NCBI GenBank assembly: GCA_030642845.1 | Contig: DAOWMZ010000066.1 | Location: 1 to 7,806, forward strand | From: Candidatus Zixiibacteriota bacterium | GTDB lineage: Bacteria > Zixibacteria > MSB-5A5 > GN15 > FEB-12 | Length of the DNA stretch: 7,806 bases | Reading direction: 5' to 3' | Shown here: positions 1 through 5,590 of the stretch, in pieces | How the letters are laid out: each line of letters begins with the position of its first letter | Numbering within the stretch: the first letter of the stretch is position 1 | Program-made: the position numbers and the translations under genes | The notes under the pieces: model-generated | Databases searched by the model: none | Seen by the model: the letters and a program-made list of their open reading frames with translations, nothing else | What the model was told of the DNA's origin: nothing

Positions 1-1
1 A

Positions 2-814
2 ATCTGTGTTGATTCGATTGATGTTAGAGGTGATATGAATCTTAATGGTATTGCCAACGAAATTGCAGATGCGGTACTTTATACTAATTATTTCGTGTAT
101 GGAATTGGTGTTTTTACCAACTATCAAGCACAGGTTGCTGCATCTGATGTAAATCGGGATGGTCTGACTCTTTCTGTTACAGATCTCGTTTATCAAATAA
201 ATATCATACGAGGTGATGCTCTCCCCTATGATGCCGTTCAGGGAGTAGACACTGCCAGTGCTTATGTTTATAATGACATCCTGAAGGTCTATGGAATAGA
301 GATGAGGGCAGCTTATATTGTTCTTAATGGCAACGTATCACCATTGCTTTTGTTCGATCAAATGGAAATCAATTACAATTTTGATTCCGAAAACAGTGTA
401 ACAAGAGTACTGATTTATTCTTTTGATGGGGTAATATTTAGTGGTGGTGATCTTCTTGATATTAATGGCAGTACATTACAAAGTATTGAATTAGCTACTG
501 CTGAAGGTAAACGTGTTTATAATGATACTCTATGGTCAGATGATATTTCACCGCTCACCAACTACCCCAACCCATTCAATAATGAAACAGTTATCAGTTT
601 CCAGAATCCAACAGCACAAAATATTCAATTAGAGATTTATAATGTGCTGGGTGAAAAGGTTTATGACATCATGAACTATTATACCACCGGGCAGATTGAT
701 ATCAGATGGTCTGGAACAAATAACAATGGCACAACTGTCGCGAGTGGTATATCTTTCTACAGGATAATTACCAGTGATGATATTAAGACAAACAAGATGA
801 TATTACTGAAGTAA
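2..814 (+). CDS. Dockerin-like protein with T9SS type A C-terminal sorting domain (5'-truncated)
   Basis: This is the C-terminal 270 codons of a larger exported protein. The frame is open to the left edge, so the ATG at 35 is almost certainly internal. It begins with a dockerin-like pair of calcium-loop segments: GDMNLNGIANEIAD (about codons 11-24 of the fragment) and SDVNRDGLTLSVTD (DxNxDG loop, about 50-63). A β-rich stretch follows that may be a cohesin-like or Ig-like sandwich. The last ~85 residues match the T9SS type A / FlgD-Ig-like sorting domain: NYPNPFN, then LEIYNVLGEKV, a W-x-G-x-N-x-x-G turn, ASGISFYRI and a terminal KMILLK. In this family that domain directs export through the type IX system and attachment at or release from the cell surface. 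The catalytic or binding part, if any, lies outside the window. No terminator follows the TAA. The domain assignment is strong; the substrate is unknown. Confidence 0.85.
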   Translation: MCVDSIDVRGDMNLNGIANEIADAVLYTNYFVYGIGVFTNYQAQVAASDVNRDGLTLSVTDLVYQINIIRGDALPYDAVQGVDTASAYVYNDILKVYGIEMRAAYIVLNGNVSPLLLFDQMEINYNFDSENSVTRVLIYSFDGVIFSGGDLLDINGSTLQSIELATAEGKRVYNDTLWSDDISPLTNYPNPFNNETVISFQNPTAQNIQLEIYNVLGEKVYDIMNYYTTGQIDIRWSGTNNNGTTVASGISFYRIITSDDIKTNKMILLK

Positions 815-854
815 GTTAGAGGAGATTCTTCTATAAGTTGCGTCTGGTCTTGAG

Positions 855-866
855 CCGCCCTGGCGG
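855..866. repeat. GC-rich inverted repeat CCGCC-CT-GGCGG
   Basis: A 5-bp perfect GC inverted repeat lies 40 bp after the T9SS gene, in an otherwise AT-rich spacer. It has no following T-run, so it is a poor intrinsic terminator. The surrounding bases (about 838-950) are richer in GC than the rest of the spacer, and together with the 11-bp inverted repeat at 905-949 they look like one compound non-coding element. Confidence 0.5.
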
Positions 867-904
867 ATTGTGACCTAACGCTTAATTAACATCAATTCAG
901 GAGG

Positions 905-949
905 ACTGTCAGTTCACATCCCAGTAAGACGAGGACAAGAACTGACAGT
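905..949. repeat. 11-bp perfect inverted repeat, likely part of a dispersed intergenic element
   Basis: ACTGTCAGTTC (905-915) is exactly complementary to GAACTGACAGT (939-949) across a 23-nt spacer. The hexamer GAGGAC also occurs twice as a direct repeat (901-906 and 931-936). No convincing ORF crosses the stretch, and no T-run follows to make it a terminator. It resembles a REP- or MITE-like intergenic repeat, or a structured RNA; which one cannot be told from a single copy. Confidence 0.55.
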
Positions 950-1053
950 ACAAGAATTCGCTGATAATTTTATAAATATTCTATCATTCTTAAAACTCAA
1001 ATTTCCTTTACAACAGCATAAATTAGATTTACCCTTATTAATCAATACTACCA

Positions 1054-1068
1054 GTTGCACCATGCAAC
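1054..1068 (+). promoter_or_regulatory. Hairpin / operator-like dyad just upstream of the peptidase ribosome-binding site
   Basis: GTTGCA-CCA-TGCAAC is a perfect 6-bp dyad with a 3-nt centre, ending 6 nt before the AAGGAG Shine-Dalgarno. As RNA it would form a small leader hairpin; as DNA it could be a repressor site. No strong promoter is visible around it. TTTACA (1007-1012) with TACCCT (1030-1035) is a weak candidate at best. Confidence 0.35.
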
Positions 1069-1074
1069 ATCAAA

Positions 1075-1080
1075 AAGGAG
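1075..1080 (+). promoter_or_regulatory. Ribosome-binding site that fixes a TTG start
   Basis: AAGGAG lies 6 nt before the TTG at 1087. The next in-frame ATG (1099) would be 18 nt away and would shorten the N-region of the signal peptide. The spacing therefore supports the TTG start. Confidence 0.75.
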
Positions 1081-1086
1081 TAAAGT

Positions 1087-2490
1087 TTGAAGTCATTAAT
1101 GATTATATTAATTCTGTTTATCTTTTCAATATCAGCCTTTGCATCAGATAAAACCGCTCTCAGCGAAAATCTCATTAAAAAGTTGGAAGAAAAGTTTAAT
1201 AATCAGGGTGACAAGCAGAGCCTGATTAATGCAGTGACAAACAATAACATTAAAAATTTATCTCTAAATCATGATATTGTTGTAGCTCATAATAAGCATT
1301 TCAACCATCGCCTGAAAAAGAGTGGGGTCTCCAACCAAAAAGGCTCCGGACGATGCTGGCTCTTTGCCGGATTAAATATTTTCAATCCTGATCTGATGAC
1401 AAATTTTGGATTATCTTCATTTGAACTTTCGCAGCCATATTTAACATTCTGGGATAAAATGGAAAAAGCCAACACTTTCCTCGAAGAGATTATCAGGTTG
1501 CGTGATCGAGCTTATGATGATCGTGAATTGGAAATTACATTGGATAGTCCTTTTGGTGATGGCGGATGGTGGCATTATGTGACCGATCTACTTGATAAAT
1601 ACGGAGCTGTCCCAATATCTGCTATGCCTGAGACTAAACAGTCAACATCAACCGGAACTATCAATCAACTGACCAATAGGAAATTGAGAATGTTTGCTTC
1701 GGAAATCCGTGAGATGCACAAAAACGGAAAAACCGAAGATGAAATCCGGGATCGCAAAAAAGTGATGCTGGAAGATATTTATACTCTGATGATATTCGCA
1801 TACGGCCAACCTCCCAAAGAATTTATTTTTCGTTATGAAGATAAAGATTCAACTGTTTCCGAACCAAAAACCTATACCCCGCAATCATTCTACAAAGAAT
1901 TTTTCGCTATGAATATTCCTGAATATGTTACGATTATGAATAATCCCTTCAAGGAATACGGTCAGGTTTATCAAATGCAATCCAGTCGCAATATGGCAGA
2001 TAAACCAGATATGACTATGCTTAACCTGCCAATTGAAAAGCTTAAAGCCTATTCACTTAAAGCATTACTTGACAGTCAAGCAGTTTGGTTTGCCTGTGAT
2101 GTTGGCAAGGGGAATTATGGCGATAAAGGTATTTTTGCAGCTGATGTTTATGATTACAATACAACTTTTGGTATTGATTTCAAAATCTCCAAGAAAGATA
2201 GAATCCAGTATTATGACAGCAACCCTAATCATGCAATGGTTCTTATGGGCGTGGATACTACTAACGCAGGAATGCCAACTAAATGGTTAGTCGAAAATAG
2301 CTGGGGAACCAAAAAAGGGGACGATGGCTATTGGTATATGTATGATGACTGGTTTAATGAATATGTCTATTTTACGATTATTGACAAGAATTTATTGGAT
2401 AAAGAAGATCTTAAGAATCTAAAAAAAGACCCGATAATGTGCCCGATGTGGGACCCCTTCTACCAGGTAATACGAAATTCAAAAAATTAG
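1087..2490 (+). CDS. Exported aminopeptidase C / bleomycin hydrolase-family cysteine peptidase (C1B)
   Basis: This 467-residue protein is a papain-fold cysteine aminopeptidase. The catalytic set is complete: Gln84 and Cys90 in NQKGSGRCWLF, His382 in NPNHAMVLMGV and Asn404 in VENSWGTKKGDDGYW. Together with the length this is the signature of the bleomycin hydrolase/PepC family rather than classical papain, whose pro-peptide is absent. Family members form hexameric self-compartmentalised peptidases whose C-terminal arm enters the active site. Unlike the cytosolic eukaryotic enzymes, this one has an apparent signal peptide (residues 1-20, hydrophobic LMIILILFIFSISAFA), so it probably acts in the periplasm or outside. 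The C-terminus has the family's WDP motif but ends FYQVIRNSKN, a few residues longer than the familiar WDPMGALA-type end. Translation starts at TTG behind a good Shine-Dalgarno. The downstream flavoprotein gene begins 6 bp after the TAG, so they are probably co-transcribed. Family assignment is very secure; the natural peptide substrate is unknown. Confidence 0.93.
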   Translation: MKSLMIILILFIFSISAFASDKTALSENLIKKLEEKFNNQGDKQSLINAVTNNNIKNLSLNHDIVVAHNKHFNHRLKKSGVSNQKGSGRCWLFAGLNIFNPDLMTNFGLSSFELSQPYLTFWDKMEKANTFLEEIIRLRDRAYDDRELEITLDSPFGDGGWWHYVTDLLDKYGAVPISAMPETKQSTSTGTINQLTNRKLRMFASEIREMHKNGKTEDEIRDRKKVMLEDIYTLMIFAYGQPPKEFIFRYEDKDSTVSEPKTYTPQSFYKEFFAMNIPEYVTIMNNPFKEYGQVYQMQSSRNMADKPDMTMLNLPIEKLKAYSLKALLDSQAVWFACDVGKGNYGDKGIFAADVYDYNTTFGIDFKISKKDRIQYYDSNPNHAMVLMGVDTTNAGMPTKWLVENSWGTKKGDDGYWYMYDDWFNEYVYFTIIDKNLLDKEDLKNLKKDPIMCPMWDPFYQVIRNSKN

Positions 2491-2496
2491 GATAAG

Positions 2497-3858
2497 ATGG
2501 ATATACTGAAAAAGCTAACCTCGCTAGTACCTGAAGATCAATTTTCGATTCAGGCTGATCAGCTTAATGTTGCTTCCGAAGACGAATCTACCTTGCCAGG
2601 TGTAAAACCACTTGCAGTAATCTGGGCAACCAATACAAAAGAGATCAGTGAGATAGTCAAAACATGTTATGAAGCCAAAATCCCCATCACAACCAGAGGG
2701 GCTGGAAGTGCCCTTGAAGGTTCAACAATACCTCTTCCTGATGGTATAGTACTTGATCTCAGCCGCATGACAAATATTATTGAGTACTGGCCTGATGATT
2801 TACAAGTTAAAGTAGAACCGGGGATTATATATGACGACTTAAACCTTTACTTAAAGAATGACGGGCTTTTCTTTCCCCCATCGCCGGGTGGTTCCGGAGA
2901 TATTGCAACTATCGGAGGAATGGTCTCAACTAATGCCAGTGGTATCTATTCGGTAAAATACGGCGGTACTCGAGAATACGTTCTAGAGCTGGAAGTAATC
3001 ACCGGAACCGGTGAAATTGTAAAGTTAGGGAATAGAGCAATCAAAAGATCCAGTGGTTATAATCTGGTCGATCTTATTTCCGGCTCAGAAGGTACTCTCG
3101 CTGTAATATCAGCAATCACAATCAAACTTGCTGGTCTTCCAGAAGGCAGGCGACAGATTGCCTTTATTTTTGGAGATGAAAAATCAGCATCAAAAGCAGT
3201 TTCGGAGATGTGCCGTTATGGTCTTGATCTGGCCGCAATTGAGTTTTTGGATCGGGCTGTAATTCAGGCTTTGAATTCTCTTAAAAATTATAATCTTGAT
3301 GAACTCCCTTCACTCTTCCTTGAGATTCACGGACCCGAAGAAGTTCTTGATTCAAATGCTGAACTTGCGAATGAAGTATGTTCTGAATTTGGCGGGAAAC
3401 CTCTTATGCTTGCAGATAATCACAATCCCTGGGAAATCCGCCATTGGGTAACTGAGGCTATTAAGCATAGAAAGCCGGGTTACACAATTTTGAGAAATGA
3501 TGTCGCTTTCCCTATTTCAAAACTACCAGAGATGGTTGAATTCTGCCATAAAACTGCAAATGAAAACAACATAATCATGCATACATTCGGTCATGTAGGG
3601 TTAGGGCTGTTGCATGCCTTGATGTTAGCCAATCGAGACGACCAGCAGGAATGGGATAAAGCTCAAAAAATAAATGACTTGATTATCAGGAAAACAATAG
3701 ATTTAGGCGGAACAATTTCGGGTGAACATGGAATAGGACTTGGTCATAAGGATCTTTTTGAACTGGAACATGGTAAAGCAGTCAACCTGATGAGAAAGAT
3801 AAAATTACAATTTGACCCTAAAAATATTCTAAATCCGGGTAAAATATTCGATATTTGA
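2497..3858 (+). CDS. FAD-binding 2-hydroxyacid oxidoreductase, GlcD / D-lactate dehydrogenase type
   Basis: This 453-residue flavoprotein has an N-terminal FAD-binding PCMH domain (about 35-212) and a C-terminal FAD-oxidase_C domain (about 215-452). FAD-binding elements are TTRGAGSALEGSTIP (65-79), PPSPGGSGDIATIGGMVSTN (127-146) and SGYNLVDLISGSEGTLAVI (186-204). The C-terminal domain shows SGEHGIG (408-414) and the terminal DPKNILNPGKIF. Relatives oxidise D-lactate, glycolate or other 2-hydroxyacids and pass electrons to the respiratory chain. The usual HxGDGNxH segment reads HVGLGLLH (366-373): both histidines are kept and the acidic Glu410 remains, but Asp and Asn are both replaced by Leu, so substrate or metal handling may differ. 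No signal peptide or iron-sulfur motif is present. The start is supported by TAGGA overlapping the preceding stop, 4 nt before ATG. It ends with TGA, which shows UGA is a normal stop in this genome. It probably shares an operon with the peptidase; the pairing is not a known pathway. Substrate cannot be assigned. Confidence 0.9.
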   Translation: MDILKKLTSLVPEDQFSIQADQLNVASEDESTLPGVKPLAVIWATNTKEISEIVKTCYEAKIPITTRGAGSALEGSTIPLPDGIVLDLSRMTNIIEYWPDDLQVKVEPGIIYDDLNLYLKNDGLFFPPSPGGSGDIATIGGMVSTNASGIYSVKYGGTREYVLELEVITGTGEIVKLGNRAIKRSSGYNLVDLISGSEGTLAVISAITIKLAGLPEGRRQIAFIFGDEKSASKAVSEMCRYGLDLAAIEFLDRAVIQALNSLKNYNLDELPSLFLEIHGPEEVLDSNAELANEVCSEFGGKPLMLADNHNPWEIRHWVTEAIKHRKPGYTILRNDVAFPISKLPEMVEFCHKTANENNIIMHTFGHVGLGLLHALMLANRDDQQEWDKAQKINDLIIRKTIDLGGTISGEHGIGLGHKDLFELEHGKAVNLMRKIKLQFDPKNILNPGKIFDI

Positions 3859-3944
3859 TTGAAGTAAGCGTTTGGAACTTCATAACTTCAATTCTATCAA
3901 ACAATTCCATTGGATAAATAATCTGGTTTAAACCCTTAACAAAC

Positions 3945-3972
3945 TTGACAAAAACTCATATTGTAGTATTTT
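3945..3972 (+). promoter_or_regulatory. Sigma-70-like promoter for the DUF1573 pair
   Basis: A perfect -35 hexamer TTGACA (3945-3950) is followed after 16 nt by TATTTT (3967-3972). The start of transcription would fall near 3979, about 40 nt before the ATG at 4018. It sits in the 159-bp AT-rich spacer after the flavoprotein gene, where a new transcription unit is expected. If the organism uses a Bacteroidota-type sigma factor this match would be coincidental. Confidence 0.45.
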
Positions 3973-4017
3973 CACAAGGGTTGGAACTAATATATAACAA
4001 CCTGATATAAGGTAAAG

Positions 4018-4707
4018 ATGAAGAAATTATTATTAATAATATTCGTAATGGCTTTTTCTGCTAATATCAATGCAGATGCTTATCTTGTTGCACCGGCCAA
4101 TCAATTTGATTTCGGCTTAACCCCCACCAACTCAATCCTCTATCATGGATTCTGGTTAAAATCGATTGGAACCGATACCGTTGTAATTGATGAAATCAAA
4201 ACCGGTTGTTCCTGTGCTATAACCAATAAGGAATCAGACAGGATCGCCCCCGGTGACAGCATGCTAATTGATATTGAATGGAATGTCACGAAATACAGAG
4301 ATGCTATTTTCAGATCAATTCGAATATTCTATAATGGCAATCCTGATCCTATAAGAGTATCTATGAAAGGCCAAATTCAGCAGTCATTCGATATACTGGT
4401 TCCGGTATCAATTAAGCCCTATCGATTTGAGTTTGGTCATACTACGCGTAAAGATATTGACAGTATCCCCTTTATTATGACCAATACTTATTCCATTGAT
4501 TATAAAATAAAAATCATATCAGATGTTTCTGATAAATATACAATTAAATATCCAAAATCGATAAAAGCTAATGAATCGGTAAATGGGTATATTAAGCTGA
4601 ATAAAGACTACAAAGATGATCCTTTTCAGACAGCTATAACTTTTTCAATCAATGACAAGAATAAAACCAACATTACCATCCCTATCAGACGTAAATTTTA
4701 TAGGTAA
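4018..4707 (+). CDS. Exported DUF1573-type Ig-like protein with Cys-x-Cys motif
   Basis: This 229-residue protein starts with a signal peptide (about residues 1-19, MKKLLLIIFVMAFSANINA). Residues ~27-118 match the DUF1573 pattern: FDFG near the start, FWLKSIGTDTVVIDEIKTGC, the G-C64-S-C66 motif, then APGDSMLIDIEW. The second half (~125-229) is another β-sandwich beginning VSIKPYRFEFG, as in ASPM/SPD-2/Hydin-like repeats. It has no enzyme signature and no membrane segment after the signal, so a soluble or envelope-associated extracytoplasmic protein is likely. The molecular role of DUF1573 is not established as far as I know; the conserved paired cysteines suggest redox or metal binding, which is inference. 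The next gene, 67 bp on, is a clear paralogue with the same two-domain plan, so this is a tandem duplication and probably an operon. AAGGT 4 nt before the ATG serves as ribosome-binding site. It is the Cys reference for the UGA-containing neighbour. Confidence 0.82.
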   Translation: MKKLLLIIFVMAFSANINADAYLVAPANQFDFGLTPTNSILYHGFWLKSIGTDTVVIDEIKTGCSCAITNKESDRIAPGDSMLIDIEWNVTKYRDAIFRSIRIFYNGNPDPIRVSMKGQIQQSFDILVPVSIKPYRFEFGHTTRKDIDSIPFIMTNTYSIDYKIKIISDVSDKYTIKYPKSIKANESVNGYIKLNKDYKDDPFQTAITFSINDKNKTNITIPIRRKFYR

Positions 4708-4754
4708 AGCAAATTAACGATTTGATCGAAATATAAAGTATAAGTAATACATAC

Positions 4755-4760
4755 GGAGGA
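4755..4760 (+). promoter_or_regulatory. Ribosome-binding site with long spacing before the selenoprotein candidate
   Basis: GGAGGA is the only good Shine-Dalgarno before the ATG at 4775, but the spacing is 14 nt, longer than usual. A TAA at 4769-4771 blocks any start further upstream in this frame, leaving only an ATT at 4772 as an alternative. The signal peptide begins right at the ATG, so 4775 is kept. Initiation may be modest. Confidence 0.55.
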
Positions 4761-4774
4761 TATAACAATAAATT

Positions 4775-5518
4775 ATGAAGACTCTTAAGCAACTATTTTT
4801 GATCCTGATTTCGGTTCTGGTATTTGCCGGGATAGCTGCAAGTGCACCCCGACTAACTATTGCCGAATCCTCATTTAATTTTGGGTTTGTTCCGCAACAT
4901 TCAAAAATTTCTCATGATTTCTGGCTGCTCTCTACCGGTGATGATGAACTCAAGATCCTGAAAGTGGTGCCTGGCTGAGGATGCACCAAAGCACCATTAG
5001 ATAAAAAGGTGCTGCCTGTCGGTGACAGTGCAAAATTAGAAATTATATTTGATACCAAAACTTATAAATCAAAGGTATCCAAAAAACCTAAAATCCAGAC
5101 TAACGAAGGTCCGCCGGATAAACGGGTAACAATTACTGCCACAATCACTCCTCGTCCGGACTCCACTTATCCAATAAGGATAGTACCTTATAAAGTTGAT
5201 TTGTCACAGTTTAGTGATAAGGTTATCGACAAAGCCGAATTTGTAATTACTAATGTTTCAGAGGAACCTTTGGATATTTCCATGATTGCTTTTGCACAAG
5301 ATTATTTTAGTGTTGAACTCCCTGATAAAGTTAAACCCGGCGAAACTGTTTCTGGAATAATTAAAATTAACGATGATTATCTGGCAAAATCTTTCAATAA
5401 ATCATTTACTATTGAACTGAGTGACCCACAGAGTTCCCGTTTTACCGTCCCTATTAAAAGGACAATCAGAACTCCAGGTAATCAGGACAGAGTCAAGATA
5501 ATTAAAAAGGGTAAATAA
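4775..5518 (+). CDS. Candidate selenoprotein: exported DUF1573-type protein with in-frame UGA at a motif cysteine
   Basis: Read through the TGA at codon 68, this is a 247-residue protein. It has a signal peptide (about 1-24, LFLILISVLVFAGIAASA), a DUF1573 domain (~27-125) and a second Ig-like sandwich (~130-235) ending FTVPIKRTIR. It aligns with the preceding paralogue along its whole length: FNFGFVP against FDFGLTP, FWLLSTGDDELKILKVVPG against FWLKSIGTDTVVIDEIKTG, then UGA-Gly-Cys70 against Cys-Ser-Cys, then LPVGDSAKLEIIFDTKTYK. The UGA thus replaces exactly the first cysteine of the pair, giving a Sec-x-Cys motif. No frameshift or other stop occurs, and coding quality is equal on both sides. 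The GTG at 5009 has no ribosome-binding site and would leave a protein without signal or motif, so two separate genes are unlikely. A hairpin suited to SECIS function lies just downstream. Alternatives are a recent nonsense mutation, a Cys-to-stop sequencing error, or a truncated 67-residue product. Function is unknown; a thiol/selenol redox role is inferred. Confidence 0.72.
4976..4978 (+). other. In-frame TGA, probable selenocysteine codon (Sec68)
   Basis: The TGA is in phase with the frame before and after it and occupies the position of the first Cys of the DUF1573 G-C-x-C motif; the second Cys (TGC, 4982-4984) is retained. One base change separates TGA from either Cys codon. TGA terminates the flavoprotein gene in this window, and no other gene here carries internal TGAs, so wholesale reassignment of UGA is not supported. 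Confidence 0.68.
4990..5013 (+). promoter_or_regulatory. SECIS-like hairpin downstream of the UGA
   Basis: AGCACC (4990-4995) pairs perfectly with GGTGCT (5008-5013). With A4996 bulged, U4997-A5007 and U4998-A5006 extend the stem and leave a 7-nt apical loop AGAUAAA with G in its second position. That loop begins 20 nt after the UGA, inside the roughly 16-37 nt window reported for bacterial SECIS elements, where a G among the first two loop bases is expected. The 5'-side bulge below the upper stem recalls the bulged U of E. coli fdhF, although here it is an A and the upper stem is only two A-U pairs. The structure is plausible but not canonical, and no folding energy was computed. Confidence 0.5.
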
Positions 5519-5536
5519 AACAGATATTCCACCATT

Positions 5537-5571
5537 AAAAAAGAGCCTTAAGAAATTAAGGCTCTTTTTTT
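5537..5571. terminator. Bidirectional rho-independent terminator
   Basis: A 15-bp perfect stem (5537-5551 with 5556-5570) closes a GAAA tetraloop. The GC-containing core GAGCCTTAA is flanked by an A-run on the left and a T-run on the right, so it terminates in both directions. It sits between the convergent selenoprotein candidate (ends 5518) and the GWxTD gene (ends 5591), and serves both operons. Confidence 0.93.
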
Positions 5572-5590
5572 ATATAATCAACTAACAACA

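Noticed and set aside
855..866. GC-rich dyad as the terminator of the T9SS gene
   Set aside because: No T-run follows and the loop would be only two bases, so intrinsic termination is unlikely.
1007..1035. Promoter TTTACA-N17-TACCCT before the peptidase operon
   Set aside because: The -10 match is poor and such matches are frequent in AT-rich spacers.
1287..1475. Minus-strand 62-codon reading frame
   Set aside because: It lies fully antisense to the catalytic region of the peptidase and has no recognisable protein features.
2033..2290. Plus-strand 85-codon frame inside the peptidase gene
   Set aside because: It is an out-of-frame shadow of the conserved His-containing region.
4976..4978. 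UGA reassigned to an amino acid genome-wide (Gly or Trp code)
   Set aside because: The flavoprotein gene ends at TGA at its normal family length, and no other gene in the window contains internal TGAs.
5013..5032. A second hairpin with a GGU apical loop and bulged U resembling the fdhF SECIS
   Set aside because: Its loop is about 42 nt after the UGA, beyond the usual range, and the bulge is on the 3' side. It was not chosen as the primary SECIS but could be an auxiliary structure.
5009..5518. A separate gene starting at GTG 5009 downstream of the TGA
   Set aside because: It lacks a ribosome-binding site, signal peptide and motif cysteines, and it is exactly in phase with the preceding reading frame, whose paralogue is continuous.
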